A stretch of DNA of 64,000 nucleotides from DASSFG01 sp035547915 (GCA_035547915.1 DASZTS010000015.1:248001-312000), one strand, 5' to 3'; counted from the first letter of the stretch, positions 54,036 through 63,751 are shown. Translations and numbers: made by a program. The notes: generated by a model not told the origin, from the sequence alone.

Positions 54036-54686
54036 CTATCTGCCGAGGGTGCTTTTTCCGTTGAGAGCTTCGGAGGCCGTGACAATCGTCTCGGCGATCT
54101 CGATCAACTTCTTGTTCTTGGTGCTGGCGATCTTCTGTAACCGGCGGAACGCCTCCGGCTCGTCGACGGACAGGTGTTTCATGAGTAGACCCTTGGCCCG
54201 TTCGATCATCTTTCGATCGGCCAACGACTGCCGTAGATCGGCCGCTTCGCGCCGTAGGGTCTGGAATTCCTCATGCCTGCGCACGGCCAGGCCGATGGCG
54301 GCCTCTAGTTGCGATTGCGTGGCCGGCTTGATCAAATAGCCCAGCACATGATTCTGCTCGGCCCGTTCGATCAATTCTGGCGTGCAGAAGCCGGTCAACA
54401 GGATGACGGGGGCGGGAGAGCGTTCATAGATAACGAGCGCGGCATCGAGCCCGTCCATGTCTGGCATGTCGATGTCGGTGAGCACCAGGTCGGGCGCCGC
54501 GTGTAGGCAGTGATCGACAAGTTCCCTGCCCGTCGAGCCCATGAAGGCGACCTGGTGCCCCAACGAAGCCAACATGGCTCCTATTGTGCGGCGAGTTTCA
54601 GGATCGTCGTCGGCGATGGCGACGCGTAGCGTTTCGGTCATCAGTGCGGCCTCAGCAGGCTCGTCCAGGGTGCGGATTCCCGCCAT
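54036..54686 (-). CDS. ANTAR-domain response regulator
   Basis: A 216-residue two-component regulator. The receiver (about residues 18-130) has ADDDPETR and Asp in LTDIDMPDMDG as phosphoacceptor, with Lys in YLIKPAT. It is followed by a coiled coil and an ANTAR RNA-binding domain (about 155-210: LADRKMIERAKGLLMKH, EAFRRLQKIAS). NasT and AmiR have this plan; such proteins antiterminate at RNA double hairpins. ATG 54686 follows AAAGGA eight bases upstream; ATG 54641 is the alternative. The sensor kinase is not in the window. Confidence 0.88.
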   Translation of the reverse strand: MAGIRTLDEPAEAALMTETLRVAIADDDPETRRTIGAMLASLGHQVAFMGSTGRELVDHCLHAAPDLVLTDIDMPDMDGLDAALVIYERSPAPVILLTGFCTPELIERAEQNHVLGYLIKPATQSQLEAAIGLAVRRHEEFQTLRREAADLRQSLADRKMIERAKGLLMKHLSVDEPEAFRRLQKIASTKNKKLIEIAETIVTASEALNGKSTLGR

Positions 54687-54999
54687 TGGCCGATATCCTT
54701 TTAGAGATTCTTCGGTGGGTAACGTTCCGTCTTCACACCTGTCCGACGACCGCCGGAGCACTTTCTTCGCTGCCGGCTTTGTTTTTCACTGAGAGGCATT
54801 CAACCTGCAGCAAGGAACATGCCATTGGTTTCTAAGACAGACGCGTGCGTTTCTGCCGGGCAAACGGCACTGCCTACCGCAAAGACAATCCGTTTTCATG
54901 ACGAAATGGCGACCAGCGCGGCCGCCGAGCGCCCAGCACGAAGCGCATTGGAGCAAAACAAGGTAGCGGTGGGTTCGGAAAGGAAAGGGAAGAATTCCG
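54687..54999. other. Intergenic region between ANTAR regulator and treY
   Basis: This 313 bp gap separates divergent genes. AAGGGA lies before the treY ATG. I find no convincing promoter, palindrome or RNA hairpin pair of the ANTAR-target type, and no ORF with a credible start. Confidence 0.5.
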
Positions 55000-57900
55000 A
55001 TGGACAACTTGCATCGCGTGCCGGTCTCGACGTACCGGCTGCAATTCAACACCCAATTCGGGTTTCAGGCGGCGCGACAACTCGTCGGCTACTTGGACGA
55101 CTTGGGAATCTCCGACGCATACGCCTCGCCGCTGTTCCGCGCTTGCCACGCCAGCACACATGGCTACGACGTCGTCGACCATCACGTGATCAGTCCCGAC
55201 TTCGGAACAGAAGACGATTTTCGGGCGTTCGCCAAGGAACTGCAAAACCGTGGCATGGGTTTGCTGATGGACGTCGTTCCCAATCACATGGGGATCAACG
55301 ACCCCAACAACCGGCTCTGGGGCGACGTGCTGGAAAACGGCCCGGCTTCGCCCTACGCATCCTTTTTCGACATTGATTGGAACCCGCCCAAGGAGGAGTT
55401 GAGGAACAAGGTTCTGCTCCCCTTTCTTGGTGATCAGTACGGCAAAGCGCTGGAAAGCCAACAGCTTCAGCTTGGCTTCGTGGACGGCGCGTTTTTTTTG
55501 CAGTATGGCGATCGTCGTTATCCGCTGACCCTAGGCAGTTGGTCTCGCGCGCTCGAGTTGGTGCAGCAGCACGCGGTGGGAAAGCTGGCCCACGACGATC
55601 CTCACTGGCTCGAGCTGGAAAGCATTCTGATCTCGCTGCGCAACTTGCCGCCGCTCTCGGAGACCGATCCGGAGAAGATCCATCAGCGTCAACTGGAACG
55701 AGAGGTCGTGCCGCGGCGCATCGCAGCGCTCGTGACCGCGTCGCCTCCGATCGGCGAGGCGGTCGAAAACGCACTGGCGGAGTTCAACGGACGCCCCGGC
55801 GAACCGAGCAGCTTCGATCGTCTCGAACAGCTACTCGCCGAGCAGGCCTACCGGCTGGCCTACTGGCGCGTGGCGGCAGACGAGATCAACTATCGACGTT
55901 TCTTCGACGTCAAGGAGTTGGCCGCGATCCGAGTCGAGTTGCCGGCCGTGTTTCGCACGGTGCATGAGCTTGTGTTTCGATTTCTCAAAGAAGGCTGGGT
56001 GACCGGCCTGCGCATCGATCATCCTGACGGGCTCCTCGACCCCGAACGATACTTCGCCAACCTGCAAGAGGAGTATTGCAACCTGGTGGGCGTCGAGAGC
56101 CCCGACCTGAATGGCGACGGGCCAGAACGCGGGCGTTGGCCCCTATACGTGGTTGCCGAGAAGATTCTGGGGCACGATGAACCCCTGCCGCCCCATTGGG
56201 CGGTGGCCGGCACCACGGGATACGACTTTCTGAACTTCCTCAACGGCCTGTTCGTCGACGGCCGGCAGGCGTCCGCCCTGCGCGGCCTTTATGTGCGCTT
56301 CACGGGTCAGACTCGGCGCTTTCGCGACGTGGCCTATGAAAGCAAGAAGGTGATTCTCGAACGATCGATGTCGAGCGAGTTGCACGTGCTCGCCCGGCGG
56401 CTCGACCGTATCTCCGAAAGCCACCGCTACTATCGCGACTTCACGTTCGCCACGTTGCACAATGCCCTGCTCGAAACGATTGCTTGCTTCCCGGTCTATC
56501 GGACCTATGTCCGCCCGGGAAGCGAACCGGTGGGCGACGATGACCGCCGGCGTATCACGGCGGCGTTGCGGATCGCGAAACGCCGTAATCCCGAGATCGA
56601 CGGCTCGGTGTTCGATTTCGTCGGGTCGGTGCTGTTGCTCGACCATCCGCCGCATCTCTCCGAGGGGCAGCGTGACGAGTGGCGCGAGTTTGTGCTGCGC
56701 TTCCAACAACTGACCGGGCCGGTGACAGCCAAGGGGATCGAAGACACGGCATTCTACCGCGACTATCCACTCCTCTCGTTGGCCGAGGTCGGTGGCGATC
56801 CTGAACACGCGGGCACGACCACCGCGGAGTTTCACCGTCGCAACCAGCAACGGTACGAACAATGGCCCCATACCATGCTCGCTTCGAGTACACACGATAC
56901 GAAGCGCAGCGAAGATGTGCGGGCCAGGATCAACCTCCTCTCCGAGTGCCCCGACGAATGGGAGGCGTCGATCGTGCGCTGGCGCAAGCTCAACGAGCGG
57001 CACCGCGGCGAGGTCGATGGCCTTGACGCACCCAGCCCCAACGAAGAGTACCTGCTGTATGAGTCGCTCGTGGGTGCCTGGCCGTTGGAGGCGAGCGATG
57101 CGGATTGGCCGACGTTTGTCGACCGGATCCGACATTACATGTCGAAGGCCATGAAAGAAGCCAAGGCGAATACGAGCTGGACGAATCCCTCCGAAGATTG
57201 GGAGGAAGCCGTCGACCGCTTCGTAACACAAGTTCTCGACCGTCGGGCATCGGCGGAGTTTTTCGACGACTTTCAGAAGTGGCACGCACCGCTGGCCGTG
57301 GCCGGTATGCACAACGCCCTGGCGCAACTGCTCGTCAAGATGTGCGCGCCGGGCGTGCCCGATTTCTATCAGGGGTCGGAGCTCTGGGATTTCAGCCTGG
57401 TCGACCCCGACAATCGGCGCCCCGTCGATTTCGAGCTACGCCGCCAACTCTTGGCGGATCTCACGTCGCAATCCAAGACCGACCTGTCCGGGCTCGCCGG
57501 CTCGCTGTTGCAGGACTGGCGCGACGGACGGATCAAGCTCTACGTCACCTCTCGCGTGCTTAACTTCCGCCGGCAGCACGCCGACCTGTTTCGCGGGGGC
57601 GACTATCTGGCGTTGGAGGCGACCGGACCGGCGGCTGAGCACGTTTGCGCGTTTGCCCGCGTGCTGGGCGAGCAGGCGATCGTGGCCGTCGTGCCTCGCC
57701 TGGTGCTGTCGTTACAATCGGCCGGTAGGCCGATCTGGAATGCCGACATCTGGGGCGACACGTCGGTCACGCTCCCCGATTCGGCGGGGACCTGGCGCAA
57801 TCTGTTGACCGGCGAGACCCCGGCTTCGGCCGCAGGTGGTGTGCGTCTGGCATCGTTGCTGGGAGCGTTTCCGATTGCGCTGCTCACTCTCGATCGTTGA
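55000..57900 (+). CDS. treY: Malto-oligosyltrehalose synthase
   Basis: A GH13 enzyme that converts the reducing-end glucose of malto-oligosaccharides to a terminal trehalose unit. The 966 residues begin VPVSTYRLQFNTQFGF and carry the four GH13 regions: LLMDVVPNHMG, GLRIDHPDGLLDP (nucleophile Asp), VVAEKILGHDEPLP (Glu) and ASSTHDTKRSEDVRAR (HD). Length is at the upper end for TreY. TreZ, which releases the trehalose, is not in this window. Confidence 0.95.
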   Translation: MDNLHRVPVSTYRLQFNTQFGFQAARQLVGYLDDLGISDAYASPLFRACHASTHGYDVVDHHVISPDFGTEDDFRAFAKELQNRGMGLLMDVVPNHMGINDPNNRLWGDVLENGPASPYASFFDIDWNPPKEELRNKVLLPFLGDQYGKALESQQLQLGFVDGAFFLQYGDRRYPLTLGSWSRALELVQQHAVGKLAHDDPHWLELESILISLRNLPPLSETDPEKIHQRQLEREVVPRRIAALVTASPPIGEAVENALAEFNGRPGEPSSFDRLEQLLAEQAYRLAYWRVAADEINYRRFFDVKELAAIRVELPAVFRTVHELVFRFLKEGWVTGLRIDHPDGLLDPERYFANLQEEYCNLVGVESPDLNGDGPERGRWPLYVVAEKILGHDEPLPPHWAVAGTTGYDFLNFLNGLFVDGRQASALRGLYVRFTGQTRRFRDVAYESKKVILERSMSSELHVLARRLDRISESHRYYRDFTFATLHNALLETIACFPVYRTYVRPGSEPVGDDDRRRITAALRIAKRRNPEIDGSVFDFVGSVLLLDHPPHLSEGQRDEWREFVLRFQQLTGPVTAKGIEDTAFYRDYPLLSLAEVGGDPEHAGTTTAEFHRRNQQRYEQWPHTMLASSTHDTKRSEDVRARINLLSECPDEWEASIVRWRKLNERHRGEVDGLDAPSPNEEYLLYESLVGAWPLEASDADWPTFVDRIRHYMSKAMKEAKANTSWTNPSEDWEEAVDRFVTQVLDRRASAEFFDDFQKWHAPLAVAGMHNALAQLLVKMCAPGVPDFYQGSELWDFSLVDPDNRRPVDFELRRQLLADLTSQSKTDLSGLAGSLLQDWRDGRIKLYVTSRVLNFRRQHADLFRGGDYLALEATGPAAEHVCAFARVLGEQAIVAVVPRLVLSLQSAGRPIWNADIWGDTSVTLPDSAGTWRNLLTGETPASAAGGVRLASLLGAFPIALLTLDR

Positions 57901-58050
57901 CGAGTCGATCGAATTCGGTCGGTGCAATGGCGCACACCGGGGGTCGCATCCCGCTGCCGCTTTGAAGTACAATGGGTCGTTTGGCTGAACGGTCGCGGTT
58001 GCCCATCGGTCGTTTACGGGCCGAAGCCGAGCAGTCGAACGACAAAAATT

Positions 58051-59007
58051 ATGAAAAAACGCGCGCACTTGAAATCGAAATTGCCGTCGCGCCGCGAGGG
58101 CCCCGCGAAGCCACGCGCTCCTGTGGCGCCGCCCGACGAGTCGACGGCGACGGAACGCTTGCAGAAGGTGATGGCCGCGGCCGGCATAGGGAGCCGGCGC
58201 CGCTGCGAAGAACTGATTCTGGCGGGCCGTGTCGAAGTCGATCGCCATACGGTGCGCAAGCTCGGCACATGCGTCGACCCCGAACGGCAGGAGGTGCGAG
58301 TCGACGGCGACCCGCTCAAACCGGCACGGCGGGCATACTATCTCGTCAACAAGCCGGTGGGCATCGTCTCGACCAATTTCGATCCCTCGGGCCGGCCGCG
58401 CGTCGTCGATCTGCTGCCGCCCACGAAGGAACGTCTCTTCACGGTGGGCCGCCTCGACCTTTCGAGCGAAGGGTTGATGCTGGTGACCAACGACGGCGAA
58501 CTGGCCAACCGCCTGTCCCATCCCCGCTACGGCGTCGAGAAGACCTACCACGCGCTCGTCGCCGGCAAACCCGAGGCCGAAGTGCTCGATTCGCTACGCC
58601 GCGGAGTACATCTGGCTGAAGGTGTGGCCCGCGTGGCGAGCGTCAAGGTTCGTAGCGAGATCAAGCAGAGCACGCTCTTGGAGATTGTGCTGGCCGAGGG
58701 ACGGAACCGCGAGATTCGTCGTATCCTGGCGAAGGTCGGACATAAGGTGCTGCGGCTGAAGCGCGTCGCGATCGGCCCACTGCGATTGAAGGATCTCGAG
58801 ACCGGGCAATGGCGCCCCCTGCGCCGCGACGAACTTGACCTGTTACGACAGGCGCAGACGGGACGCCGCAAACACGGCCACCAAAAAAACCGGCGTCCCG
58901 GTCGCCAACCGTCGCCGGCACCGGCCGCCGGCGATTCGCCCCGACCCACGAAACGGCCGCGCAGGACGGCCAAGGGCGTCCACCAGCGGCCTGCCAAGCG
59001 CCGATGA
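58051..59007 (+). CDS. rRNA pseudouridine synthase (RsuA/RluB/E/F family)
   Basis: A 318-residue pseudouridine synthase. An S4 RNA-binding domain (residues about 35-80, ERLQKVMAAAGIGSRRRCEELI) precedes the catalytic domain. Its motif VGRLDLSSEGLMLVTNDGELANRLSHP includes the nucleophile Asp near residue 135. The C-terminal 60 residues are very basic (KNRRPGRQPSP, RPTKRPRRTA) and probably bind RNA. ATG 58051 is chosen; the in-frame upstream extension is not needed. It overlaps the next gene by 4 bases. Confidence 0.9.
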   Translation: MKKRAHLKSKLPSRREGPAKPRAPVAPPDESTATERLQKVMAAAGIGSRRRCEELILAGRVEVDRHTVRKLGTCVDPERQEVRVDGDPLKPARRAYYLVNKPVGIVSTNFDPSGRPRVVDLLPPTKERLFTVGRLDLSSEGLMLVTNDGELANRLSHPRYGVEKTYHALVAGKPEAEVLDSLRRGVHLAEGVARVASVKVRSEIKQSTLLEIVLAEGRNREIRRILAKVGHKVLRLKRVAIGPLRLKDLETGQWRPLRRDELDLLRQAQTGRRKHGHQKNRRPGRQPSPAPAAGDSPRPTKRPRRTAKGVHQRPAKRR

Positions 59008-59891
59008 GCTTAGCGCCTGCCAACGGGGCCACGTGCTTTGCCGACCGCGCCTGGTTCGGCACGGTGACGGTTGCCGAAAATGTCTGCCTGGCGCGCGACA
59101 CATACCGCGTTCGGTTTCTCGCGCCGCGGATCGCCGAGCGGATCGTACCCGGTCAGTTCGTCATGGTGCGGTTGGCCGGTTACGACGATCCCCTGCTCGG
59201 CCGGCCGCTCGCCCTCTACGACACCGTCTTGGGCGGCAACGGCGAGCCGATCGGCATCGATCTCGTCTACCTGGTGACAGGAAAACTGACCGGCAAGCTG
59301 GCAGCCTTTACTTCCGGCCAGAAGCTCGACGTCTGGGGGCCCCTGGGGAACGGCTTTTCTCCACAACCTGCGCGGCACCTGATTCTGGTTGCGGGCGGCA
59401 TCGGACAGACGCCCTTCGTGGCCATGACGCGCGAGGCGCTGCGCGGCCGCAGCTATGGTAACTCACCTCGCATGGCGTCGGCCGCCGATCGCGTAACGCT
59501 CTGCTATGGTGCACGCACGGTGGAATATCTGGCCGGGATCGAAGACTTCGAGCGTGCCGGCGCCACGGTGCGATTGTCTACCGATGACGGCAGCGCGGGC
59601 AAACACGGGCTGGTGACGACTCTGCTCGATGAGGCCCTGGCCGCGGAAGCCGACTTGGCTGAGTGCCGCGTTCTCTGCTGTGGACCGGAACCGATGATGG
59701 CCGCCGTGGCCAAGCTCGCAGCACGTTATGGGGTGCGGTGCGAGGTCTCGCTGGAAACGCCGATGGCGTGCGGCATCGGCATCTGCTTCACCTGCGTCGC
59801 CCGCGTGCGCGACGAGCAGGGCGGTTGGGACTATCGCCGCACCTGTGTCGAAGGGCCGGTGTTCGACGCACGGTCGATCTTTTTTGATTGA
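59004..59891 (+). CDS. PyrK-like dihydroorotate dehydrogenase electron transfer subunit
   Basis: A 295-residue FAD/NAD-binding oxidoreductase with a C-terminal 2Fe-2S cluster. FAD-binding motif RPLALYDT lies near residue 70, followed by VAGGIGQTPF, which contacts NAD. The C-terminus has CGIGICFTC and a distal Cys in RRTCVEGPVF, the four-Cys pattern of PyrK. The related sulfide dehydrogenase subunit and other HydG/GltB-like electron transfer proteins cannot be excluded. PyrD is not adjacent. It overlaps the pseudouridine synthase stop. Confidence 0.8.
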   Translation: MSLAPANGATCFADRAWFGTVTVAENVCLARDTYRVRFLAPRIAERIVPGQFVMVRLAGYDDPLLGRPLALYDTVLGGNGEPIGIDLVYLVTGKLTGKLAAFTSGQKLDVWGPLGNGFSPQPARHLILVAGGIGQTPFVAMTREALRGRSYGNSPRMASAADRVTLCYGARTVEYLAGIEDFERAGATVRLSTDDGSAGKHGLVTTLLDEALAAEADLAECRVLCCGPEPMMAAVAKLAARYGVRCEVSLETPMACGIGICFTCVARVRDEQGGWDYRRTCVEGPVFDARSIFFD

Positions 59892-59962
59892 CAAGCACGG
59901 TCGCAACGAGCGAGCCAACCGCCGCGCCGTCGATCTACTGCTGCAGCCACAGCGCAAAAAAA

Positions 59963-59985
59963 GGCGCCGGGAACACCCCGGCGCC
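59963..59985. terminator. Intrinsic terminator for the double-FCCNNC gene
   Basis: The stem GGCGCCGGG/CCCGGCGCC (59963-59971 and 59977-59985) is followed on the minus strand by seven T residues. On the plus strand the following tract CTTTCGTTT is weaker. It ends the minus-strand gene at 60027 and possibly also the PyrK-like transcript. Confidence 0.75.
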
Positions 59986-60026
59986 CTTTCGTTTGGCCGC
60001 TTCGTTACCGCACCGCTTTCGCGGGC

Positions 60027-60470
60027 TTACTTCTTGGTGACTTCAAAGCCCTTCTCGAAGGCTTTGTCGCCGAAGACCTTCTCGATCTTTTCGTCGCCGG
60101 TGGCTTTCTCGACGGCGCCCTTGCAGTTGTTGCAGCAGAAGCAGACGTCGACGCCGTCGACCTTAATCTTCGTTTCGGTGTTGAGATCCTTGCCGCTCAG
60201 CGGGCACTTCACTTCCTTGGCCTGTCCGGTGGCCACGAGTTGCATGTTGGCCTTGGCGGCGTACTTGGCCTTGTCGGCGGCAAACGCCTTGGGGCAGTTG
60301 TTGCAGCAGAAATAGACCTTGGCACCCTTGTAATCGACTCCGGTGTCCTCCTTGCACTCCTTACCCGAGACCGGGCACTTGGCCTTCTCCAAGCTCACCT
60401 TGTCCGCCGCGTAGAGCGAAGCGGTCAAAACCATGGCAATAGCAAGCGAAATCACAGCACGAGTCTTCAT
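60027..60470 (-). CDS. Secreted metal-binding-like protein with two C-x-S-G-K / F-C-C-N-N-C modules
   Basis: A 147-residue protein with a signal peptide (VISLAIAMVLTASLYA). Two repeated modules follow: CPVSGKECKED ... VYFCCNNCPKAF and CPLSGKDLNTE ... VCFCCNNCKGAV. Each has a CP.SGK motif and an FCCNNC motif, as in YHS/TRASH-like metal domains. Metal binding (Cu, Zn or Fe) is likely but not shown. ATG 60470 follows AAGGAG. The terminator at 59963 ends the transcript. Confidence 0.8.
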   Translation of the reverse strand: MKTRAVISLAIAMVLTASLYAADKVSLEKAKCPVSGKECKEDTGVDYKGAKVYFCCNNCPKAFAADKAKYAAKANMQLVATGQAKEVKCPLSGKDLNTETKIKVDGVDVCFCCNNCKGAVEKATGDEKIEKVFGDKAFEKGFEVTKK

Positions 60471-60731
60471 AAGAATTTCTCCTTCGCGGCGTGAAGCGCG
60501 AAACAACGAGGACGATACAGCCGGTTTACGCCCTACAGATTATCGAGTCGGAACGCTTTTGTCATCCCATAATTTTTGATTTATGCAACCAACCGGCAGA
60601 TCGCGGATAATCGCTTACTTTCTTGCCGCAAGTGCATGTTTCGCAGAACCTTGCGATTGAAAGCGCAGCCTGGCCACAGAATCAGAGCAGCCGGTGCTCG
60701 TCAAAAAAAATGCCAATTCCGGACGCCGCGA

Positions 60732-61655
60732 TCATTCGCCGGGGCTATCTGGACTTCCCGTTGCCCCCGCTTTCTCAACGGATGGGTACGGCTCCCAGCG
60801 AGGCAGTGGCACTGGGGTGGCCGACGATGCCGTGTTGTCGCCGATGTGGCCGAACATACGACGGACCAGCGCACGGTAGCGCCGGCGCTCGCCTGCGGCG
60901 ACCCATATCAAGAAGGCATTACAACCCAGCGAGGTCAGCAGGCCGAGCGACACCAATGCGGATTTGACGGTACTCCCTGCTGGCTTTTCCGGCGCGCGGT
61001 CCGAGGGCGATTCGGGGTCGGATGCGTGCGCGAGATGCTTTTCTTCGCCTTTTTCGGATGGGCTTTCGTCGTCCTGGGTGGGCTTTTTTCGCTTGTTCGC
61101 CGAGGAGGACACACGCTCCGTCTTTTCTTTATCTGTCGACGCGTTGGTTGAGGTTTCGTGCTCGCCGGTGGCACGACCCGCAGCCGACTTATGCTGGTCC
61201 GCGGCGTGATAGCCGGCCACACGGTTGCGCAGCGGCTCCGCCTCCGCTTCGGCGATGTGCGGCGGTTCGTTTTCGTCGGCCGCGTTGCGCTCGTCGGGCA
61301 GGATCAGGGTCGGGCCGACAAGTGGCCCCGGCAACTGAGAAAGATCGATATCGGCCGGATTGGCGGCCTCGGTCGACTCGTCGGCAGGTGACGTTCCCCC
61401 GGCGCGCACGACGGTTGAATTCGGAGGCGGTTCACCGTGATGGGGGAGTCGGCCCTTCCCAACGGTGATCCGATAACTGCGGATATTCCGCATCGAGGCC
61501 GGCAGGTCGCTGAAAAGATCCTGGCCCGATTTGAGCGAATCGAGCAGCTCCGGCTCGATCTGAATGATGTATTCGATTCCTCCGCCCGCCACCGGCTGCC
61601 AACCGTAATCGACACCGATTACCGCGGCCGACAAGCAGACGATGATTCCCGTCAT
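60732..61655 (-). CDS. Hypothetical planctomycete-type membrane protein
   Basis: A 307-residue protein. The N-terminus has a short signal-like stretch (GIIVCLSAAVIGVDYGWQPV) and the motif GGGIEYIIQIEPELL, which I recall from planctomycete hypotheticals. A charged linker rich in Glu, Ser and Ala (residues about 95-235) and a membrane helix (SLGLLTSLGCNAFLIWVAAG) follow, then a basic tail. ATG 61655 is used; the upstream in-frame region has no start signals. No function is known to me. Confidence 0.6.
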   Translation of the reverse strand: MTGIIVCLSAAVIGVDYGWQPVAGGGIEYIIQIEPELLDSLKSGQDLFSDLPASMRNIRSYRITVGKGRLPHHGEPPPNSTVVRAGGTSPADESTEAANPADIDLSQLPGPLVGPTLILPDERNAADENEPPHIAEAEAEPLRNRVAGYHAADQHKSAAGRATGEHETSTNASTDKEKTERVSSSANKRKKPTQDDESPSEKGEEKHLAHASDPESPSDRAPEKPAGSTVKSALVSLGLLTSLGCNAFLIWVAAGERRRYRALVRRMFGHIGDNTASSATPVPLPRWEPYPSVEKAGATGSPDSPGE

Positions 61656-62026
61656 GGTTCCGTGGTCTCCCGCTTTTTGGACCGTTTCATCGTAACATGC
61701 CGGCTTTACAAATAAATGCGTCGGTTCGCGATTTGGCGGCTGGGAAGCTTGGAAATCAAACACACAGGCCCACGGACGCCGAGGTCGAGATCTCATTGGT
61801 GGCCGATGTTACAAAACGTCTAAACACCGCATGTTAGTCAAACCCATCGGGGGGGCAGGTTTTGAAACCGCTGCGAACTGCGTCGCGCGGGGTTCTCGAG
61901 CGGACCTGGCCAAGCTCACGTGCGGCCCAAATTCACTTGCCGCTAGGTGCAATCCCCTGATTGGCCTGCTAGCATGAGGGGGCGTCTTTTGGGCACCAAC
62001 GTTAGGGCCATAGCGGTAATGTACCG
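61656..62026. other. Divergent intergenic region
   Basis: No gene is supported in this 371 bp gap between divergent genes. It must hold the promoters of both. I saw no tRNA, riboswitch or long inverted repeat. Confidence 0.5.
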
Positions 62027-63592
62027 ATGAACACGACCGACCGAAACAAGTGGCGCCGACTCCCGCCTGCGACGGGGCTCTTCGTACTTTTTGGGTTAGT
62101 GTTGGTCGGAGCGTGCCTGGGCGTCGTGGCACTGCGCGAACGCGGACCGGCCGCGCACGCCGCGGGAGTTCCCTCGGTTGCCGGTGCGCAAGGAAGCGAT
62201 TCGGACAACGTTAGTTCTACCGCCGGATCGTCCGACGTCGTATCGGAGGACGGCGGTGCAGCCGCCGAGGATCTGCCCGAAAAGCATGTCGCCGCGGGCG
62301 ACGAAGATTCGACGAGCGACGGCGAGTCGACGTCAGTCGATTCATCTGATGCAGCGGTCGCGCAGCCCGCCGAGGCGATTGCCGAGGCGACTCAAACGGC
62401 CAAGAGTGTGGTCGAACGGCCTTCCGCGAGTGCCTCGAAACCGGCAGTGGCCAAAACGACGGGCGCGTCGCCAGCTCAGACGCGCGATGACCAAGGGGTG
62501 GTGTTCGTCGGCCAGTCGGACCAGATCGCGTTGGTCAAGGCGCAGATGCGTGAACTGCTCGCACAGATGGGTTGGACCGCCGGCCAGGTCACGGTGCGCG
62601 AGCCGGAAGTCGGCGAGCGGGTCGCGTACGCCCTCAATGGCACGCCCGGCGACACGAACACGTTCGTGCTTTCGCAACGACCGCAACTCGCCATCTCGCC
62701 CGAAGTGATCCATTACACCAGCCGGCAGGGACAAGCAAAGACACTGGCTCTCGTCTCGCAGAAGGAGATCCTGGCCACGATGTTTCAGGCCGGGCGGGCG
62801 TTCGTCTTCAGCGGCCCGAATTGCACGGTCGACCGGCTGAAGGAACACATCGCCCTGCGGCAAAACATCGTCTACTGGGGACTGCGGGCGGATTGGGTCT
62901 TTCCGGAAGACAAAGTCTACCGCTACAACACCGGCGACTACTGGCAGGTGATGCAGGGAGACGATTGGACGCTCAAGCCGGGTATGAGGGCGACCCAGGC
63001 CGTCGCCGACGCCTTCGTAGGGAAGTTCTCGTACCAGATCGGCTGCACCAGCGCGTGCCGCTTCATCTATGTCCACGGCATCCTCAACTTCTTTCAGCAG
63101 GTTCGGCCCAACGTGGCCGTACTTGCCCGACTGGAACAGATCCTCGACCGCGAGCGTCCCTTCGTCGATATCGCTCCGCTGGTCGACCGTCAGACACGGG
63201 CCGTGTTGAAGGAAGGACGGCTCATGGACCGCCACTCCGACGTTCCGGCGGATAACTGGGTGCCGGGCGATTGGGGCTGGATCAAGAACCCAGACGACAA
63301 GTCGTCCGAGGAGTTGGGGAGCGAGGGTTGCAACATCATCTACGCCGGCGGCGGTTTCTTCGTGAACTACTACCCCGAGCGGCCTCCCAAGACCCTCGAC
63401 CAGGCCATCAAGCGTGTCTACGGGTGGCGGTTCGGGCTCGAGGAGTCGGAATTGGACCTCGCCGATGACCTGATGCACCAGCTCCGCCAGGATCCACGCG
63501 CCGGCGGCATGTTGCGCGACGTGCGTGATTTTCCCAAAATGTTCGGACCCGGTCCCGCAACGGGCATCGCCGCAAGGCAGCCAGGGGCGTAA
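62027..63592 (+). CDS. Bacillus-Tgl-like transglutaminase-fold protein
   Basis: A 521-residue protein with a membrane anchor (residues about 15-35), a Ser/Ala/Asp-rich linker (about 40-160) and a C-terminal domain of about 350 residues. Segments match Bacillus spore transglutaminase Tgl in order: YWQVMQGDDWTLKPGMRATQ (Tgl YWRVSPEGALELKYRMPPSK), FSYQIGCTSACRFIY (Tgl FYAFECATAIVIIY, with Cys340 at Tgl Cys116), WIKNPDD (Tgl YFKNPEF) and CNIIYAGGGFFV (Tgl ENVILLGEDKYF). The Tgl Glu187 position seems to be Cys here, with a Glu two residues earlier. Protein crosslinking outside the cell is possible but unproven. Confidence 0.6.
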   Translation: MNTTDRNKWRRLPPATGLFVLFGLVLVGACLGVVALRERGPAAHAAGVPSVAGAQGSDSDNVSSTAGSSDVVSEDGGAAAEDLPEKHVAAGDEDSTSDGESTSVDSSDAAVAQPAEAIAEATQTAKSVVERPSASASKPAVAKTTGASPAQTRDDQGVVFVGQSDQIALVKAQMRELLAQMGWTAGQVTVREPEVGERVAYALNGTPGDTNTFVLSQRPQLAISPEVIHYTSRQGQAKTLALVSQKEILATMFQAGRAFVFSGPNCTVDRLKEHIALRQNIVYWGLRADWVFPEDKVYRYNTGDYWQVMQGDDWTLKPGMRATQAVADAFVGKFSYQIGCTSACRFIYVHGILNFFQQVRPNVAVLARLEQILDRERPFVDIAPLVDRQTRAVLKEGRLMDRHSDVPADNWVPGDWGWIKNPDDKSSEELGSEGCNIIYAGGGFFVNYYPERPPKTLDQAIKRVYGWRFGLEESELDLADDLMHQLRQDPRAGGMLRDVRDFPKMFGPGPATGIAARQPGA

Positions 63593-63647
63593 TCGCGGGG
63601 CGCGGCAGCCGCCTAACGGGTGCCGTAGTCAGCCGTCTTCCGCGATC

Positions 63648-63751
63648 TTGGAGCGGCTGACAAAACCCGGACGCCGGAGCGCCGCAGGCAAGAAATCGGC
63701 CGTGAAACGCCGATTTTGTGAAGCTCGATCCGGTTTTGTCGGTTGCTCTTA
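63648..63751 (+). repeat. Family-1 palindromic element, copy 3
   Basis: The 98 bp body (63651-63748) begins gagcggctgacaaaaccc and ends ggttttgtcggttgctc, with the inner ATCGGC/GCCGAT hairpin. The left flank is TTG and the right flank TTA (63749-63751). That TTA is the reverse complement of the TAA stop of the minus-strand gene at the window edge, so the element touches its stop codon exactly. Confidence 0.8.

Noticed and set aside
60539..60565. Minus-strand ATGACA and GATAAT before the double-FCCNNC gene
   Set aside because: The 15 bp spacer is short and the match is ordinary; not enough to call a promoter.
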